64,000 nt of DNA from Puccinellia tenuiflora. Taxonomy: Eukaryota > Streptophyta > Magnoliopsida > Poales > Poaceae. The notes beneath the pieces were generated by a model that was given only the letters and a program-made list of their open reading frames with translations, did not search any database and was not told the origin of the DNA. Shown here one piece after another: positions 1 through 11,698 of the stretch. The DNA is taken from NCBI GenBank assembly GCA_012064385.1, contig QRDG01000350.1, forward strand, positions 519,426-583,425, given 5' to 3'. A program made the translations under genes and the position numbers. How positions within the stretch are numbered: the stretch's first letter is position 1; each line of letters begins with the position of its first letter.

Positions 1-2
1 CA

Positions 3-3000
3 CTGCTTCTGAGACTTAGCTTCCTCCTTGTTGCCGTCGTCGTCATCGCGGCGCAGAGCGAGAAGAACAAGACCGTGATCAGCCATCTTCCTGGTTTCCA
101 TGGCCCGCTCCCCTTCTCCTTGCAAACAGGTTACGTGGAAGTGGACAGCAGCAATGGCGTGCGCCTCTTCTACTACTTCGTAGAGTCGGAGAGGAGTCCA
201 GCGGAGGACCCCGTCTTGCTCTGGCTCACCGGCGGCCCCGGATGCTCCGCCTTCTCCGGTCTTGTTTACGAGATCGGTAACTATCTAATTGATGAAGTAG
301 AATAATCCACTTGGTTCGGCCCCTCGTCGCTCTCACGAGGGCGACACGGGTGGCGACCAAACCTAGCCGCCGCTAGCCCCCACACCCTCCCCCCGCCCCT
401 CGTCGCTGCCGGAGAGGGCAGCCAGGCAAGCCTGCGTGGCTCTCAAGGATGGCGGCGGCGGGGATCTCTCCAGTGCTTCTCGTTTGGCCGGTGGGTGGCA
501 CACCCGCTCCGAGATCTAGAAGGTGCAGTGGTCGTTCTGGTCGCCGGCGGCGGCGCTGGTCCGTCGGACCCCGACAACGGAGGCGGCACCCATGTGCTTC
601 AGCGGAATCGATTGGGCCTGGTGTGCCTTGGCAGGGAGCCACCGCCCAGCCCAGGGTGGGATGGGTGTGGAGGTTCGGTGGGCGTGACGGGTGGATCCGG
701 CAGGGGCCCGACCACTCGTCGCCGGCGCCGGGAGCTGTCTCCGGCCGTGCAGGAGGTAATCCCTCTCCGCCCATCTTTCCCTTGCCTGGCAGCCAGAGTG
801 CCCAGTTCCAGTGCGATGCCATCTGAGCTGTCCGGTTCCGGGATCTCGATCTGGACGGGCAATTTCTCGATGGATCCTTTGGTGGTGCCCCAGTTGGTGG
901 TTCTTTGATCAGCATGGTCCTCCTCGCCACGAAAGGTCCCTGTTTCTTCTCTTCGTCGGTGCGGGGGAGTTCGTCTGGTGGGGTCGACGGCGGCCTTCCG
1001 TGGTTGCTTCAGGAGGTGCGGCTGCTGCTCCGTCTCCATCGGTGCACTGGTGGTGAGAGTCATGGGAAGATGGGATTCGTGCTCGGGCAGTCTTGGGTGA
1101 CTCGCTGCCTTTGGAATCGGAGCAGGGGCTCCCATGTTCCCCCCTTCTTCTCTGTGTTTGCTCTCAGCGGAGGCGCCCGCAGGTGATGAGCGTGTCCTAT
1201 CCTCCATCCGGCTCTCTCGGTTTCTCTCGGTCCTATGAGGAAAAGGTTCCTACTTCTGTCTCCTTCGTGCCTCTCCGGTTGTGTGGTTGAATCACAATGG
1301 TTTCGCCTCCTGAACGTTGCTGTTGATGTGTGGATAAAGCTGATGGCTCGGGTGAAAGCCCTGCACCGTCTTTCGGTGTCGATGATGATGACGCCCTCGG
1401 GTGCCATTCCCCTCTTTGGAGGCTTCTTCGATGAGCCTGGGCTTTCTCCCCATCATGGTCGGATGTCTCTAGGTGAAAACCTAGACCCTTGATGGGTCGA
1501 GCAACGACGCCACCGTTGTGTCGCTTCCTTCTTGAAGGCGTTGCCTCTTGAGACCCTGATTCGCGTCGTTCCCTTGGCTTCCCGCTGCGTGGTCACCGTG
1601 CGGCCAGAGGCTACCTGCGAGGTCAGTTTGTTGGGGATTCCGGCACGTTCTGCCGGCGACTTCCTTTGATCTTCAGCTGTTCGAGACGAAGACCTCAAGC
1701 ATCTAACTGCCTTATCTTAGCTTGTTGTAGTCATACTCATCTTGTTTTTGGTTGTCGTTTTTCTCTGTTTTGTGCTGTAATTGTAAGCTGGTAACCCCAG
1801 CGTCGATCCGTGTTGTAATCTGAACCTAAGGGCTTTATTAATTTAAAGTCGGGCTCTATGAGCCTTTTATCTAAAAAAACTATCTAATTGGTCAGCCATC
1901 TCTTACAATCTATCATGAATGCATTCTCCATATCCATGTCCATCAATGCATCATGGTGTGATGTCCATATGTGTTTGTTGCTGTTGCAGGTCCTCTCAGT
2001 TTTCAGCCTGATTCCTACACCGGTGGTCTGCCAAAGCTGGTGTATAGGCCAGATTCTTGGACCAAGGCTAGTATTTATCTCTTCTGCATCCCATCCGGAA
2101 CTTGATCGATAATTAATCATGTATATGTGCAACTTTTCTTATAAGTAGGCTTCTCTTTGGTTACTAGGTTGCCAATGTAATCTTTCTGGATTCCCCTGTT
2201 GGAGCTGGCTTTTCATACTCTGCAGCAGACGATGGATACACGTCCTCCGACACCCAAGCCGTTAAACAAATTGCCATCTTCCTTACCAAGGTCTTTCCAA
2301 TCGCATATCACTCATAATAATTAGCTCTTTACACGATCGTGTTTTCTTCTCATAATATTTTCTACCCACCACTGATGCTGGAACTTCCCATCTTAAGAGA
2401 TTTCCTACTAGTCTTACTAGTGACTGTCAAATGTACATTATTCTGAATTCATATATATTTGTATACATATTGGTTCTGTATTTTATGATGTTAGGCCCTC
2501 CTCTCCCATTATTTTCCCCATCTGCAGTGGTATGAGGAGCATCCGGAGTGTTTTACCGAATCCACTTTACATTTCTGGAGATTCGTATTCTGGCTTAATT
2601 GTGCCACCTCTACCTTACAAATTGCTAGAGGTAAAACTCCTTCAACTCTTTGTTCACGAAAAGTGAATGCTTCCTATAGAATCTGTTTACTCTGCTTTAT
2701 TGCGAATATCTGGAAAAATTGCATGCTTTTAACATGAATTACAATCTACCTTCTCAAACCCCTGATATCCGTATCGAACCCTCAACATTCTGCTTCAAAA
2801 ATTGTATGTGCCTCTTTTCCAGGTATAGAAATTGGTGAGGAGCGAGTTCTTAATTTGAAGGTCAGATAACATTTTACTCTGGGAGTAATTACGTAAATCA
2901 CTTTTCTAGGCATTTTCTCGTTGCAAAAAAAATCAATGCTGGTTGCCTTGGTTTGTTTACTTTTGAGTAGTCGTTAAAGTCTAACATATTGCTTCAGGGC

Positions 3001-4361
3001 TATATCATAGGCAACCCATTAACGGATCCCAAGTTCGATGTGCCAGCCAAATTTCCATATGTCCATGGGATGGGTCTCATATCTGATGAACAATACGAGG
3101 TGGTAGAGGAAATTGCATCATCTCTCGTAGTAATGAGTTTTGAGTTATTTCATTCATCTCTTATGATTAACATCTCTATGTTCTTAACCAGATATACAGA
3201 GAAAGCTGCGGTTCGGACACCGGTATGGCCCAAAATACGCAATGCACAAGCTGTCTTGATGCGATAGATAAGGTAAAATAGTTCTAGAAGAAAGGGAGTT
3301 TGGTACCATTTTGTCTCAAGTATTCACGACGATTTTTCTTTGAAGTGTAGTGTTTAAAGGGCATAAACATACATCACATCCTAGAACCGGAATGCTCTTC
3401 CGCATACAACGAAAATTCAGGTAGCGGCACGATGCTGCTTGACGACCAAGCTAGTGCAGAGCTTCGCTTGCCTGGTATTTCTTGGGAGTGCAGAGTTAGT
3501 GACGAAGAACTTTAAATTCCTTTTCTTCTAAGATTGTGTTGCTTGATTAAATGTCCATTTTGTATGAGACCGCTTGTGCCACTCACAGTATAATCACTGC
3601 AGGATGAAGTATATGTATTGTCCAGCCTATGGGCAAACGACAAGGCGGTAAGGGAGGCTCTGGGCGTTCAGGAGGTAAATACATTTCTTCAGTAAAAAAC
3701 ATTGTGGATTTATGGTCTTGTTGATTTTCAAAATTAAGTTAAGTGCTTGATCGATGCAGGGAACGGTTCCTGTGTGGCTGAGGTGCAACCACGGCATGCC
3801 GTACACAACGGACATCAAGAGCAGCATGGAGTATCACCGGAGTGTCACCGGCAGAGGCTACCGGAGCCTGATTTACAGCGGCGATCACGACATGGTTGTG
3901 CCTTTCGTCGGCACCCAGGTGTGGATCCGTTCCCTCGGCTTCTCCGTCGTGGATGATTGGAGGCCGTGGTATGTCACCGGCCAAGTAGCAGGGTAAGTTT
4001 GAGTTTTTTTTTCCAGATCAGCTCAGGGGTCGCTTATAGATTAACGGAAACTTTGAGCTTTCTTAACTGGTGATAATTTTGGGGTACATTTCGTCCGTGT
4101 GCAGGTTTACGACGCTGTATGCCAATAACCTCACTTTTGCAACAATCAAGGTACGTACAATGAATTGGCAAGACCTGGCTGGTTTGATTTATTAACTCTG
4201 TTTTCGCTACTACTCTATATGTTGACATGCCAATGGCCAAAATGGTTGTAATGTGAAGGAAGTGTTTTTTTAATCAGGGTGGTGGTCACACTGCTCCAGA
4301 GTACAGGCCTAAGGAGTGCTTGGCCATGGTCGCCGGGTGGCTCTCCGGCCGCCCTCTCTGA
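3..4361 (+). CDS. Serine carboxypeptidase-like protein (SCPL, acyltransferase type), 5'-partial, disturbed exon 4
   Basis: This is a secreted or vacuolar alpha/beta-hydrolase of the SCPL family. Family knowledge links the GDSYSG and WLTGGPGCSA variants to acyltransferases that use glucose esters, not to peptidases. The start codon lies left of the window; the visible part opens with a hydrophobic signal peptide. Exons read as 3-276, 1990-2066, 2168-2290, 2528-2630, 2823-2860, 2998-3099, 3192-3272, 3360-3494, 3603-3674, 3760-3992, 4105-4150 and 4278-4361 (TGA). Visible motifs are WLTGGPGCSAFSG (oxyanion hole, exon 1), SGDHDMVVPF with the catalytic Asp (exon 10) and GGGHTAPEY with the catalytic His (exon 12). 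The nucleophile motif GDSYSG in exon 4 is present only in the +1 frame, because an extra G sits near 2550. Exon 5 is one base short, so the downstream frame returns. Intron 2 needs a GC donor. Intron 1 carries a retroposon. It may be an expressed altered protein, a pseudogene or a sequence error. Family certain; functionality doubtful. Confidence 0.85.
292..1877 (+). mobile_element. Non-LTR retroposon without coding capacity in SCPL intron 1
   Basis: About 1.59 kb of GC-rich sequence ends in a short A tail (1873-1879) and is flanked by a 13-bp direct repeat, AACTATCTAATTG, at 279-291 and 1878-1890. That repeat is the target duplication of an A-tailed retroposon. The left copy is only two bases from the exon 1 donor (277-278), so the insertion sits at the extreme 5' end of the intron. 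The open frames inside are short and contradict each other; I see no reverse transcriptase or endonuclease motif. A small stem-loop, GGCTC-TAT-GAGCC at 1852-1864, lies just before the tail. It was probably mobilised by a LINE in trans. The boundaries may shift by one or two bases because the tail and the duplication share A residues. Confidence 0.8.
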
Positions 4362-4775
4362 CTCGTCTTCTACTATGCTAGAACCTTATGCGTGCTTTGC
4401 CGCACAGTTTTCTCAGTATCAGATTTCCTTTTTCAAATTCTTTCCACTTCATGTGTTACAGTTATGGGGCTTACTATCAGGTTTTCTTTCTCAAATTATG
4501 TTGTTCTCTGGTGTTGAGCTGTTATGGGGTTGTTTTCTTTAGATTAGTTGATAGTCGCATGTTTTCTTCGTTGGTCAAGTCGGTGTTTTGCTTGCACTTT
4601 GCCACTAATGACAAAATGATACACTCATCAGCTCAGAATGCCACCATCTATTTGTTTGAAGGCTAAAGAATGATAATGAGAAGGCATCGATTTTTTGTTT
4701 CAACTAATGGCTGAGAATGTTGTTGATCTGGTGCCGATATTGATGTGTTTATGTAGCTGTATACTAAACTGGTTC

Positions 4776-4781
4776 AATAAA
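4776..4781 (+). promoter_or_regulatory. Probable polyadenylation signal of the SCPL gene
   Basis: AATAAA occurs about 415 bp after the SCPL stop codon, inside T-rich 3' sequence with no other open frame. It is the first canonical hexamer downstream on this strand that I noticed. Use is inferred. Confidence 0.4.
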
Positions 4782-5389
4782 GAGGTCTCAGCCCCCATTA
4801 GTGCAAACATTACAATCTCAAACATGGAAAATTCTTGATAACTTGGACAACAACTACAAAAATGCATATTCTACCAACATATTCTGATTTCTCATTCAAG
4901 TAAACGAAAAACACTACATGGAGTTAGCCACCCAGACGATACATGGAAATCCTACGACTTGGGAAGCAGTATTTAGCTTCTCAATACTGTGATCCGAGTC
5001 GGTTTGATCCTTGACATGTATACCAGCACAAACTTCTCCTATAACGCAACAGGTACCAACAAGGCGCTTGTTCCAGGCGCACCCTTGGCTGCGTCGTGGG
5101 GCCACGCCTCCTCTCGGTGCCCCCTGGTGGCCTCTTTATTTTTGGCCGCATCTAGGGAGCAACCGGATGCTCAATAGTGCATTAGAGCAATCACCCAATT
5201 AAGGAAAGAAGCCCCACATGTACGTACTACTTTACCATGTGCATTTAATTCTATGTGGTAAAAAAATCAAAATGTCATAACTTTTAAATCATGTGTCGGA
5301 ATTGCGATCAGTTTTCACCGTTAGGCCTTTCGCAACGAGCTCTTCGAAACTAGATCTCATTTATTAATGTTTCGATAAATTTTTTTTTG
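4782..5389. other. Gene-free stretch after the SCPL gene
   Basis: No coding frame with recognisable motifs on either strand. The segment 5190-5389 leads into the AGTTGC-rich repeat and may belong to the same element. Confidence 0.5.
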
Positions 5390-7060
5390 AAAAGCAACTC
5401 TAGTGTTTAATGCCAGCAACTGCGTACTAACAGTTGCTTACAGTATTTTTATCTATGCCTAGTTGTTGTGTTTCTTGATAAATTGATGTTGTTGAGCCAT
5501 CATCTAGTGGGTTACAAACAAGGACATGCACAGTTGTTGCACTATTTTTTTCTAGAAAAATAAGTCTAGTGTTTAGTCAAACAACTTCACACTAAGAGTT
5601 GCTTACACTAATTTAAAGTTGCTTCTCGTGGTGTTCTAGTTGCTGCCATCCCTCACTTGGTTGCACCTGAAGAAAACACGATTGCTAATTTTTCTAGAAA
5701 TAAGTTGTTATTGGTGGTATTTTTAGTTGCGGTCATCCTCCACCGGGTTGCAATTGGAGCATGTGCAGTTGCTGCACTCCTTGAATAAGTTGCTGATATT
5801 AGAGTTTTAGTTGCTAGCTTCGTACTAAAAGTTGCTTACATTAGTTTTCTACTCCCTCCGTATCAAATATAAGATGTTTTAACATTTCTCTTTCCATCCG
5901 TATCTAGACATGTTTTAGTGCAAGGTTCAAATTAATCTTACACTAAAACATGTCTACATACGGATGGAAAGAGAAATGCTAAAACATCTTATATTTTGAT
6001 ACGGAGGGAGTAATATTTTGTAGGCAGCTTAGTTTTTTGCAATATTCAACTTAGTAACAACAATACGAAACTTGATAGTACCGAGAGTAACAAACTTTGC
6101 ATTACTAGTTGCATTACTAGTGTCTAATTTTTTGAAAAGCAACTCTAGTGTTTATGTCAGCAACTTCATACTAAGAGTTGCTGACAATACATTTCTGTAT
6201 TTTTGAAAAATAACTCTAATGTTTTTTTGTTTTGAAAAATAACTCTAGTGTTTTAGGTCAGCAACTTTGTACTAAGAGTTGCAACTGGAGCATGCGGAGT
6301 TGATGCGTTCCTTGAATAAGTTGATGTTGTTAGTGTTTTAGTTGGAGCCATCCTCCAGGAGCATGCACAGTTGTTGCACTACTTTTTCCCGAAAAGCAAC
6401 TCTAGCGTTTAGTCAAACAACTTCATACTAAGAGTTGCTTACACTAATTTAAAGTTGCTTCTCGTGGTCTTTTAGTTGCAGACATCCCTCACTTGGTTGC
6501 AACTTGAGGAGACACAATTGCTGAACTCTCTCAAAGTAAGTTGCTGTTGGTGGTATTTTTAGTTGCAGCCATTCTCCACCGGGTTGCAATTGGAGCATGC
6601 AGAGTTGCTGCGCTCCTTGAATAAGTTGCTGAAACGATAGTGAGAAACTATCGTTTAACTATTTTGTAGTCAACTGGGTTACAATTGGAGAAGACACAGT
6701 TGCTACAACCCTTGAGAGAAGTTGCTTCTAGTTGTGGTTTAGTTGCAGCCATCCCCATTGAATTGTATTTGGTGCAGACTATAATTGTTGCACTCATTGT
6801 TTTCTGCTGATGGTGTTTTAGTTGCAATTACCCTATACTGGGTTACAGCTTATGAAGACACATTGCTATAGTTCTTGAAATAAGTTGTAGCTATTGGTGA
6901 TTTAGTTATAGGCATCCGCAACTGGGTTGTAGATGGAGGAGACGTAGTTGCGGCACTCCTTGACATAAGGTGTTGTTGGTGTTGTTTTAGTTGTAGTCAT
7001 ACCACACTAGGTTGCAACAATCTGTTGTTTGTTTGTAGTGTTTTAATTACATCTTTACTC
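5390..7060. repeat. Degenerate AGTTGC-rich repeat block with a larger direct duplication
   Basis: The phrase AGTTGC and its complement recur throughout, in units of roughly 80-90 bp that contain GGGTTGCAATTGGAGCATG (for example near 5747 and 6582). A larger duplication is visible: the stretch around 5556-5830 recurs near 6390-6640, an offset of about 834 bp, with a Stowaway MITE between the two copies. No coding frame is present. It resembles the internal repeat of a decayed DNA transposon; I could not pair terminal repeats convincingly. Confidence 0.6.
5852..6010. mobile_element. Stowaway MITE
   Basis: A 159-bp element starts CTCCCTCCGTATCAAA and ends with the inverted copy, flanked by TA on both sides (5850-5851 and 6011-6012). 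The arms pair over most of the length, giving a hairpin. The end sequence and TA duplication are diagnostic of Stowaway (Tc1/mariner-derived) elements of grasses. Confidence 0.93.
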
Positions 7061-8330
7061 TAGCGGGTTGTAACACGAGCATGCATAGTTGTGGCGGATC
7101 CGAAGGTGATTCGAGGTGCCGTAGAGGCTAGAGCCATCCAATATGAGTTCATATACATGTTGGTATTGCGAGATCATACAAGGTCGCATCGTCACCGTCC
7201 AATCTGCCGTTCCCATGGGCACCTCAAGCTTCACCGGCATCGACGGGATGAGCTGCCCTGTACCTATGAGCAACATCTTTGCACTAATTAAGGGTAGGCA
7301 ATTTAGCAACAAGTAAAATCAACTTAGCAACCTCAACTACTAAGCCTGAGTCTGGCTCGAAGACCCAAAATTACACAATCGTCAAGCCCAAGCCCAACCA
7401 ACCAAAAGCATGAGAAATTGGGCTGAGAAACTGGTACTGTAGTAGATAGATACATAGTGTAGAAGATTAATTCGATACAAAAACGAAGTCTACTCATCAA
7501 GAACAAAATTGGATTTATTAAATCCTAGCAATCATTCATATGTATACACACGACAAGCTATTCCAATGAATTTCATTCACATGTTGTACACCGGATGAAC
7601 ACATACAAAGCAATCTAATGTATCAGAGCCATACTTCAAGCAGCTATGCTTCAGCGAAGCACATACCTGGACGGTTCTGCTCTCCGACCAGCCATGCATG
7701 AGAGGATTGCGATCGCCTCGACACGGCAAGGCACACTAGCTGGGTGCAGGGCCGATGCGACCGCGCATGGGATGTGGACGGTAGCCTCGAAGCACCGCTT
7801 TGGAGACAGAGAGAGGTAGGAAGGCGCCATGGGGTAGGAAGTGCCGCCGACAACCGCTATTGGAGAGAGATGCAATGAGGGATGGCGACAGGGGAGCCCT
7901 CTGAGCCGCCGACGACCGTGAGGTTGATGTTCCCGGCGTATCGACGGCGGTGACGGGAGCTAGCCCGGCGATAGGACGACCAGGTGGGAGGAAGAGGGGC
8001 GTAGGGATACGCGGCGGCGCAGGAAGGAAGCATGCATCGGTCTTGATCCGGGCCGGCGCGGGAAGGAAGCGCGGCGGTCTTGATCCGGGGGCGGCGCTGC
8101 GTGCAGGCTGCCGCCGGTGAGCGCGACACCAGTGGTAGGAAGGGGGCGGCAGGGAGGAAGGTGGGGAAGAGACGACAGCGCGCTGGTTCGACCCTCAAGC
8201 CTCGGTAGCTCCGTCGTTTGCTGGGCCTGGGTGTATGTGTTGTGCGTGTGCCTTCATCAGGCTTCATCGGACGGTCGAGAAGCGACCGCTCGAACGAGCC
8301 AAGGAGCACTCGTGCACTTATTAGCAATCG
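7061..8330. other. Unclassified region: possible exon fragment (7160-7295) and GC-rich block (7640-8330)
   Basis: At 7160-7295 the + strand can be read as a short, protein-like segment containing VQSAVPMGTSSFTGIDG and SCPVPMSNIF. This is unlike the surrounding AGTTGC repeat and could be a captured exon; I do not recognise the family. From 7640 to 8330 the DNA is GC-rich and open on the - strand (7857-8327), but the translation is Arg/Pro/Ser-rich without motifs and looks like a leader or a captured GC-rich first exon. No gene is claimed. Confidence 0.3.
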
Positions 8331-8872
8331 GGTTTATTTTTTCGTATCCGTCTCGAAATGTTACGGTGTTTTATGATTTCTTTAGATATTTCTGCAACTT
8401 TATTTTTGCTTTTTTCCGTGCTGCGAAAATAATAGAAAATAGAAACTAGCACTTGAACATGGGTTAACAGGTTAGTCCAATAAAATACTATGAGATGACA
8501 AAAAATCGTAATAAAAGAATGTAGCAATGGTATAATAATAGCATAAAACAATCAAAATTTATAGATACAATCAGTATCAAATATTATAGATTTTGTAGGA
8601 TTATGCATTTAATAAGCAATGCAACTAGACATCCATGCCCTCCTACGCAAACATGAAATATAATTTCACACCATTTGTTTTGAAAAATTACATTTGATAC
8701 TAAAAGAAAATATTAACATAATTGCATGACAACTTGAAATGATTTTTTTAGTAAATGTCTAAAGCTCATCCATGTACAAAAAAATGGAAGATGTTCACCT
8801 ACATCCTCCGATAGTCATGTATCCAAGGAAGAAATGTTGCATCACATGGTTAGTTATTAGGTATAAGCAATT
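8331..8872. other. Gene-free AT-rich stretch
   Basis: AT-rich sequence without coding signal on either strand. It forms the pre-insertion target of the LINE that follows. Confidence 0.6.
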
Positions 8873-10023
8873 AAGAATAGTTTTGATGAATTGCTGACTA
8901 AAGAGGAAATCCGTTGGGGCCAACATTCCCGTATTTCCTGGCTGCGTGAGGGGGATAGGAATACTAGTTACTTTCACCGCCGTGCTACCTGGAGACGGAA
9001 ATAAAATAAAATTGAAAAGCTTCGGGATGATAATGGAGATATGATTGATAATGTAGCCAAGATGGAGTGTATGACAGCTGATTTTTTCAGAAACCTGTAC
9101 AAGGCTGATCCGTAAGTGCAACCTTCAATCGTCACTCAATCTCTAGAAAAGAAAGTTGATGACCAGAAGAATGAGACCTTATGTGCTGATTTCACGGGTG
9201 AAGAGATAAGTTTTGCTTTGTTTCAGATTGGACCAACGAAGACGCCTGGTTGATACGTGTCAAACGTATTTATAATTTTTGATTGATCCATGCTAATTTT
9301 GTGATGTTGTCACATGTTTTAATTACCATATTAATCATTTTTATGCATTTTGTCAGACTAACCTATTGACAAGATGTCTAGTGCCAGTTTCCTGTTTTTG
9401 TATTTCAGAAAGTCCACCACAGGAAATATCGTCGGATTGCGCTGAAAATTTACGGAGGTTTTTTATGCGACGGAAGGAACCAGAGGACCAAAGGGCATCC
9501 TGGGGGGCCACCCAGGGGCCATAGGCGGGTGGCGGCCGCGGCCCCCCTAGGACCCGCGGGTGGGGCCCACCCCTGCCCTCTGGGCACCGCTTCGGCCCCC
9601 TCCGACGCCTATAAATTTCCTTTAACCCTAAAAACGACGGGGGCGGCCATTATTTTCCAGAAAAGTCATCCTGAGGCGCCGTCAACTCAAACCCTAGTTC
9701 GAGGGTGATTCTGAAGCAGATCCCGACACTCTGCCGGAGGGGAGATCGATCCCGGAGGGCTCTTCATCGTCATGCCTTCCTCCGGGATGATTTGTGAGTA
9801 GTCCCAACTTAAACCTTGGGTCCATGGCAGTAGCTAGATGGTAGTCTCTCTCTTGTGCTTCATGTCTTATGATCTTGTGAGCTGCCTAACATGATCAAGA
9901 TCGATTATTGTAATGCTATGTGATGTGTTTGCTAGGATCCGATGGATTATAAAGTTACGATCAGATTGTGCATGATTCTTATATGTTGATTTATGTTCTT
10001 GCATGCTCTCCGATGTGCGTAGT

Positions 10024-11625
10024 TGAAAGGATCGTATGGGCACCCAGAGGGGGGGGGTGAATAGGTGCTACACCAATTTTTAATTCCTTTTCAATTTAAG
10101 GCTTAACACAAAGGTAAATTATCTAGATATGCAACTACGGTGAATTTACCTATATGAGAAGCAAACTAAACAACTAGGCAATTAACAATACGAGTAAAAG
10201 CTACAAAGGGAAAGAGGTAACCGAAAGGGGAAGCACGCGGAGACAAGGGTGTATTCCCGAGTTCCTCCTTGTTAAGGGAGTACGTCTCGTTGGAGGGGTG
10301 TGAGTTCGCCACAAAGGCCTACTCAACGCCACGAAGGCCTCACCCTATTCTCCGATGAACTTCGCCACAAAGGCTTGGTTCACCTTCCACTATCGGAGTC
10401 CTTCAAGGCGGAATCCGGAGCCCTTACAACGGTATTGGGGCACACACCCACAACTTAATTGGGGGCTCCCAAATCACAAGTCTATAACAATTACAACAAG
10501 AAGTGAGCAAGAGATTCTAGGGTAAAACAAAGCTAACCCTAGAAAGACAATCCCTCAAGAGAAAGAGGGGGGAATGAAAAACTGCTCAGTAAAGATGTAG
10601 ATCGGGGCCTCCTCCTTCAATCCTCCAAGAATCAAAGCCTTTGGTTGGAGGAGTTGAGAGATCTTGAATTTATGAGCTTTTGCTTTTAATGAAGAGAGAG
10701 AGTGCAAAAGCTGAGGGGCTCAAGGTAGGTGGAGGGGTATTTATACCCCTCCAGGATTTCTAGCCGTTGCAGGAATCGGGAGGCCGGAAATTCCGGGTTA
10801 AAGGGCCGGAAATTCCGGCCGGGGCCGGAACTTCCGGCCATCACACCGGAACTTCCGGTGGGCCGGAAATCTCCGGGGAGAATTTCCGCCCACAACCTCC
10901 GGGACCCCTCCAGAGAGGAATCCCCGAAATGACTTAGTCGAAATCCCACAGAAAATTCCAGGGGGCCGGAACTTCCGGCCAGAAGGTCGGAATTTCCGCC
11001 CCACCGGAAATTTCCGGGGGGAACATCCGGATTAAAGATCCGGGACCCCTCCAGAGAGGGATCCCAAAAATGACTTAGCCATATTTCCGCCCGAAATTTC
11101 CACGGGCCGGAACTTCCGGCCAGGAGGCCGGAATTTCCGCCCCACCGGAAATTTCCAGGGGGAACTTCCAGAGGGAAGTTCCGGGACCCCTCCAGAGAGG
11201 GATCCCAAATATGACTTAGTCATTTTTCCACCCGAAATTTCCACGGGCCGGAACTTCCGGCCTGTAGGCCGGAATTTCCGCACCACCGGAAATTTCCGAG
11301 GGGAACTTCCGGGGAGAAGTTCCGGGACCCCTCCAGAGAGGGATCCCAAAAGGACTTAGTCGATTTCGCGCTGGGGCCGGAACTTCCGCCCGTAGGCCGG
11401 AATTTCCGCCCCCCGGAAATTCCGCCCAGAGGGCCGGAACTTCCGGTCCTGAGACAACCAGAAACCCATTTCTTCAAGGTTCTCTTCTTCGTCTTTGATC
11501 TTTACTTCGATCTTTTCACCATTTGGGTCTAACCACCTAAAAACCTGTCAACACACTTAACCAAATATGATTAGCCCATAATATGTGTTGTCATTAAATC
11601 ACCAAAACTAAGAGATGTTCTTTCA
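10024..11625. mobile_element. Solo LTR inside the 5' LTR of the gypsy-like element
   Basis: A 1602-bp segment begins TGAAAGGATCG and ends GTTCTTTCA, flanked by the 5-bp duplication GTAGT (10019-10023 and 11626-11630). It is missing at the matching point of the 3' LTR (near 17196), which proves insertion. TG...CA ends, a 5-bp TSD and no internal region make it a solo LTR left by LTR-LTR recombination. Confidence 0.9.
10901..11450. repeat. 141-bp tandem repeat within the solo LTR
   Basis: The phrase GGGACCCCTCCAGAGAG starts at 10901, 11042, 11183 and 11324, exactly 141 bp apart each time. Each unit also carries CCGGAACTTCCGGCC palindromes and CCGGAATTTCC blocks. The last unit is partial. Because 141 is divisible by three, long frames open on the - strand (for example 11032-11349); I regard these as repeat artefacts and not as a gene. 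Confidence 0.9.
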
Positions 11626-11698
11626 GTAGTTACTTTGGCTAACTGATTGTGTGTATCTCCAAGAGAGAGTATTTATGCTAGATAGTGGGTTCATGCCC

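Noticed and set aside
373..1492. Several open frames of 80-200 residues in SCPL intron 1
   Set aside because: All lie within the A-tailed retroposon bounded by a 13-bp duplication and lack any family motif.
5120..8340. One large DNA transposon spanning the AGTTGC block with ends near 5150 and 8330
   Set aside because: The similar end phrases I found are in direct and not inverted orientation, and no target duplication could be matched.
11032..11349. - strand frame with 47-residue repeats in the solo LTR
   Set aside because: Created by a 141-bp DNA repeat (a multiple of three); no independent sign of coding.
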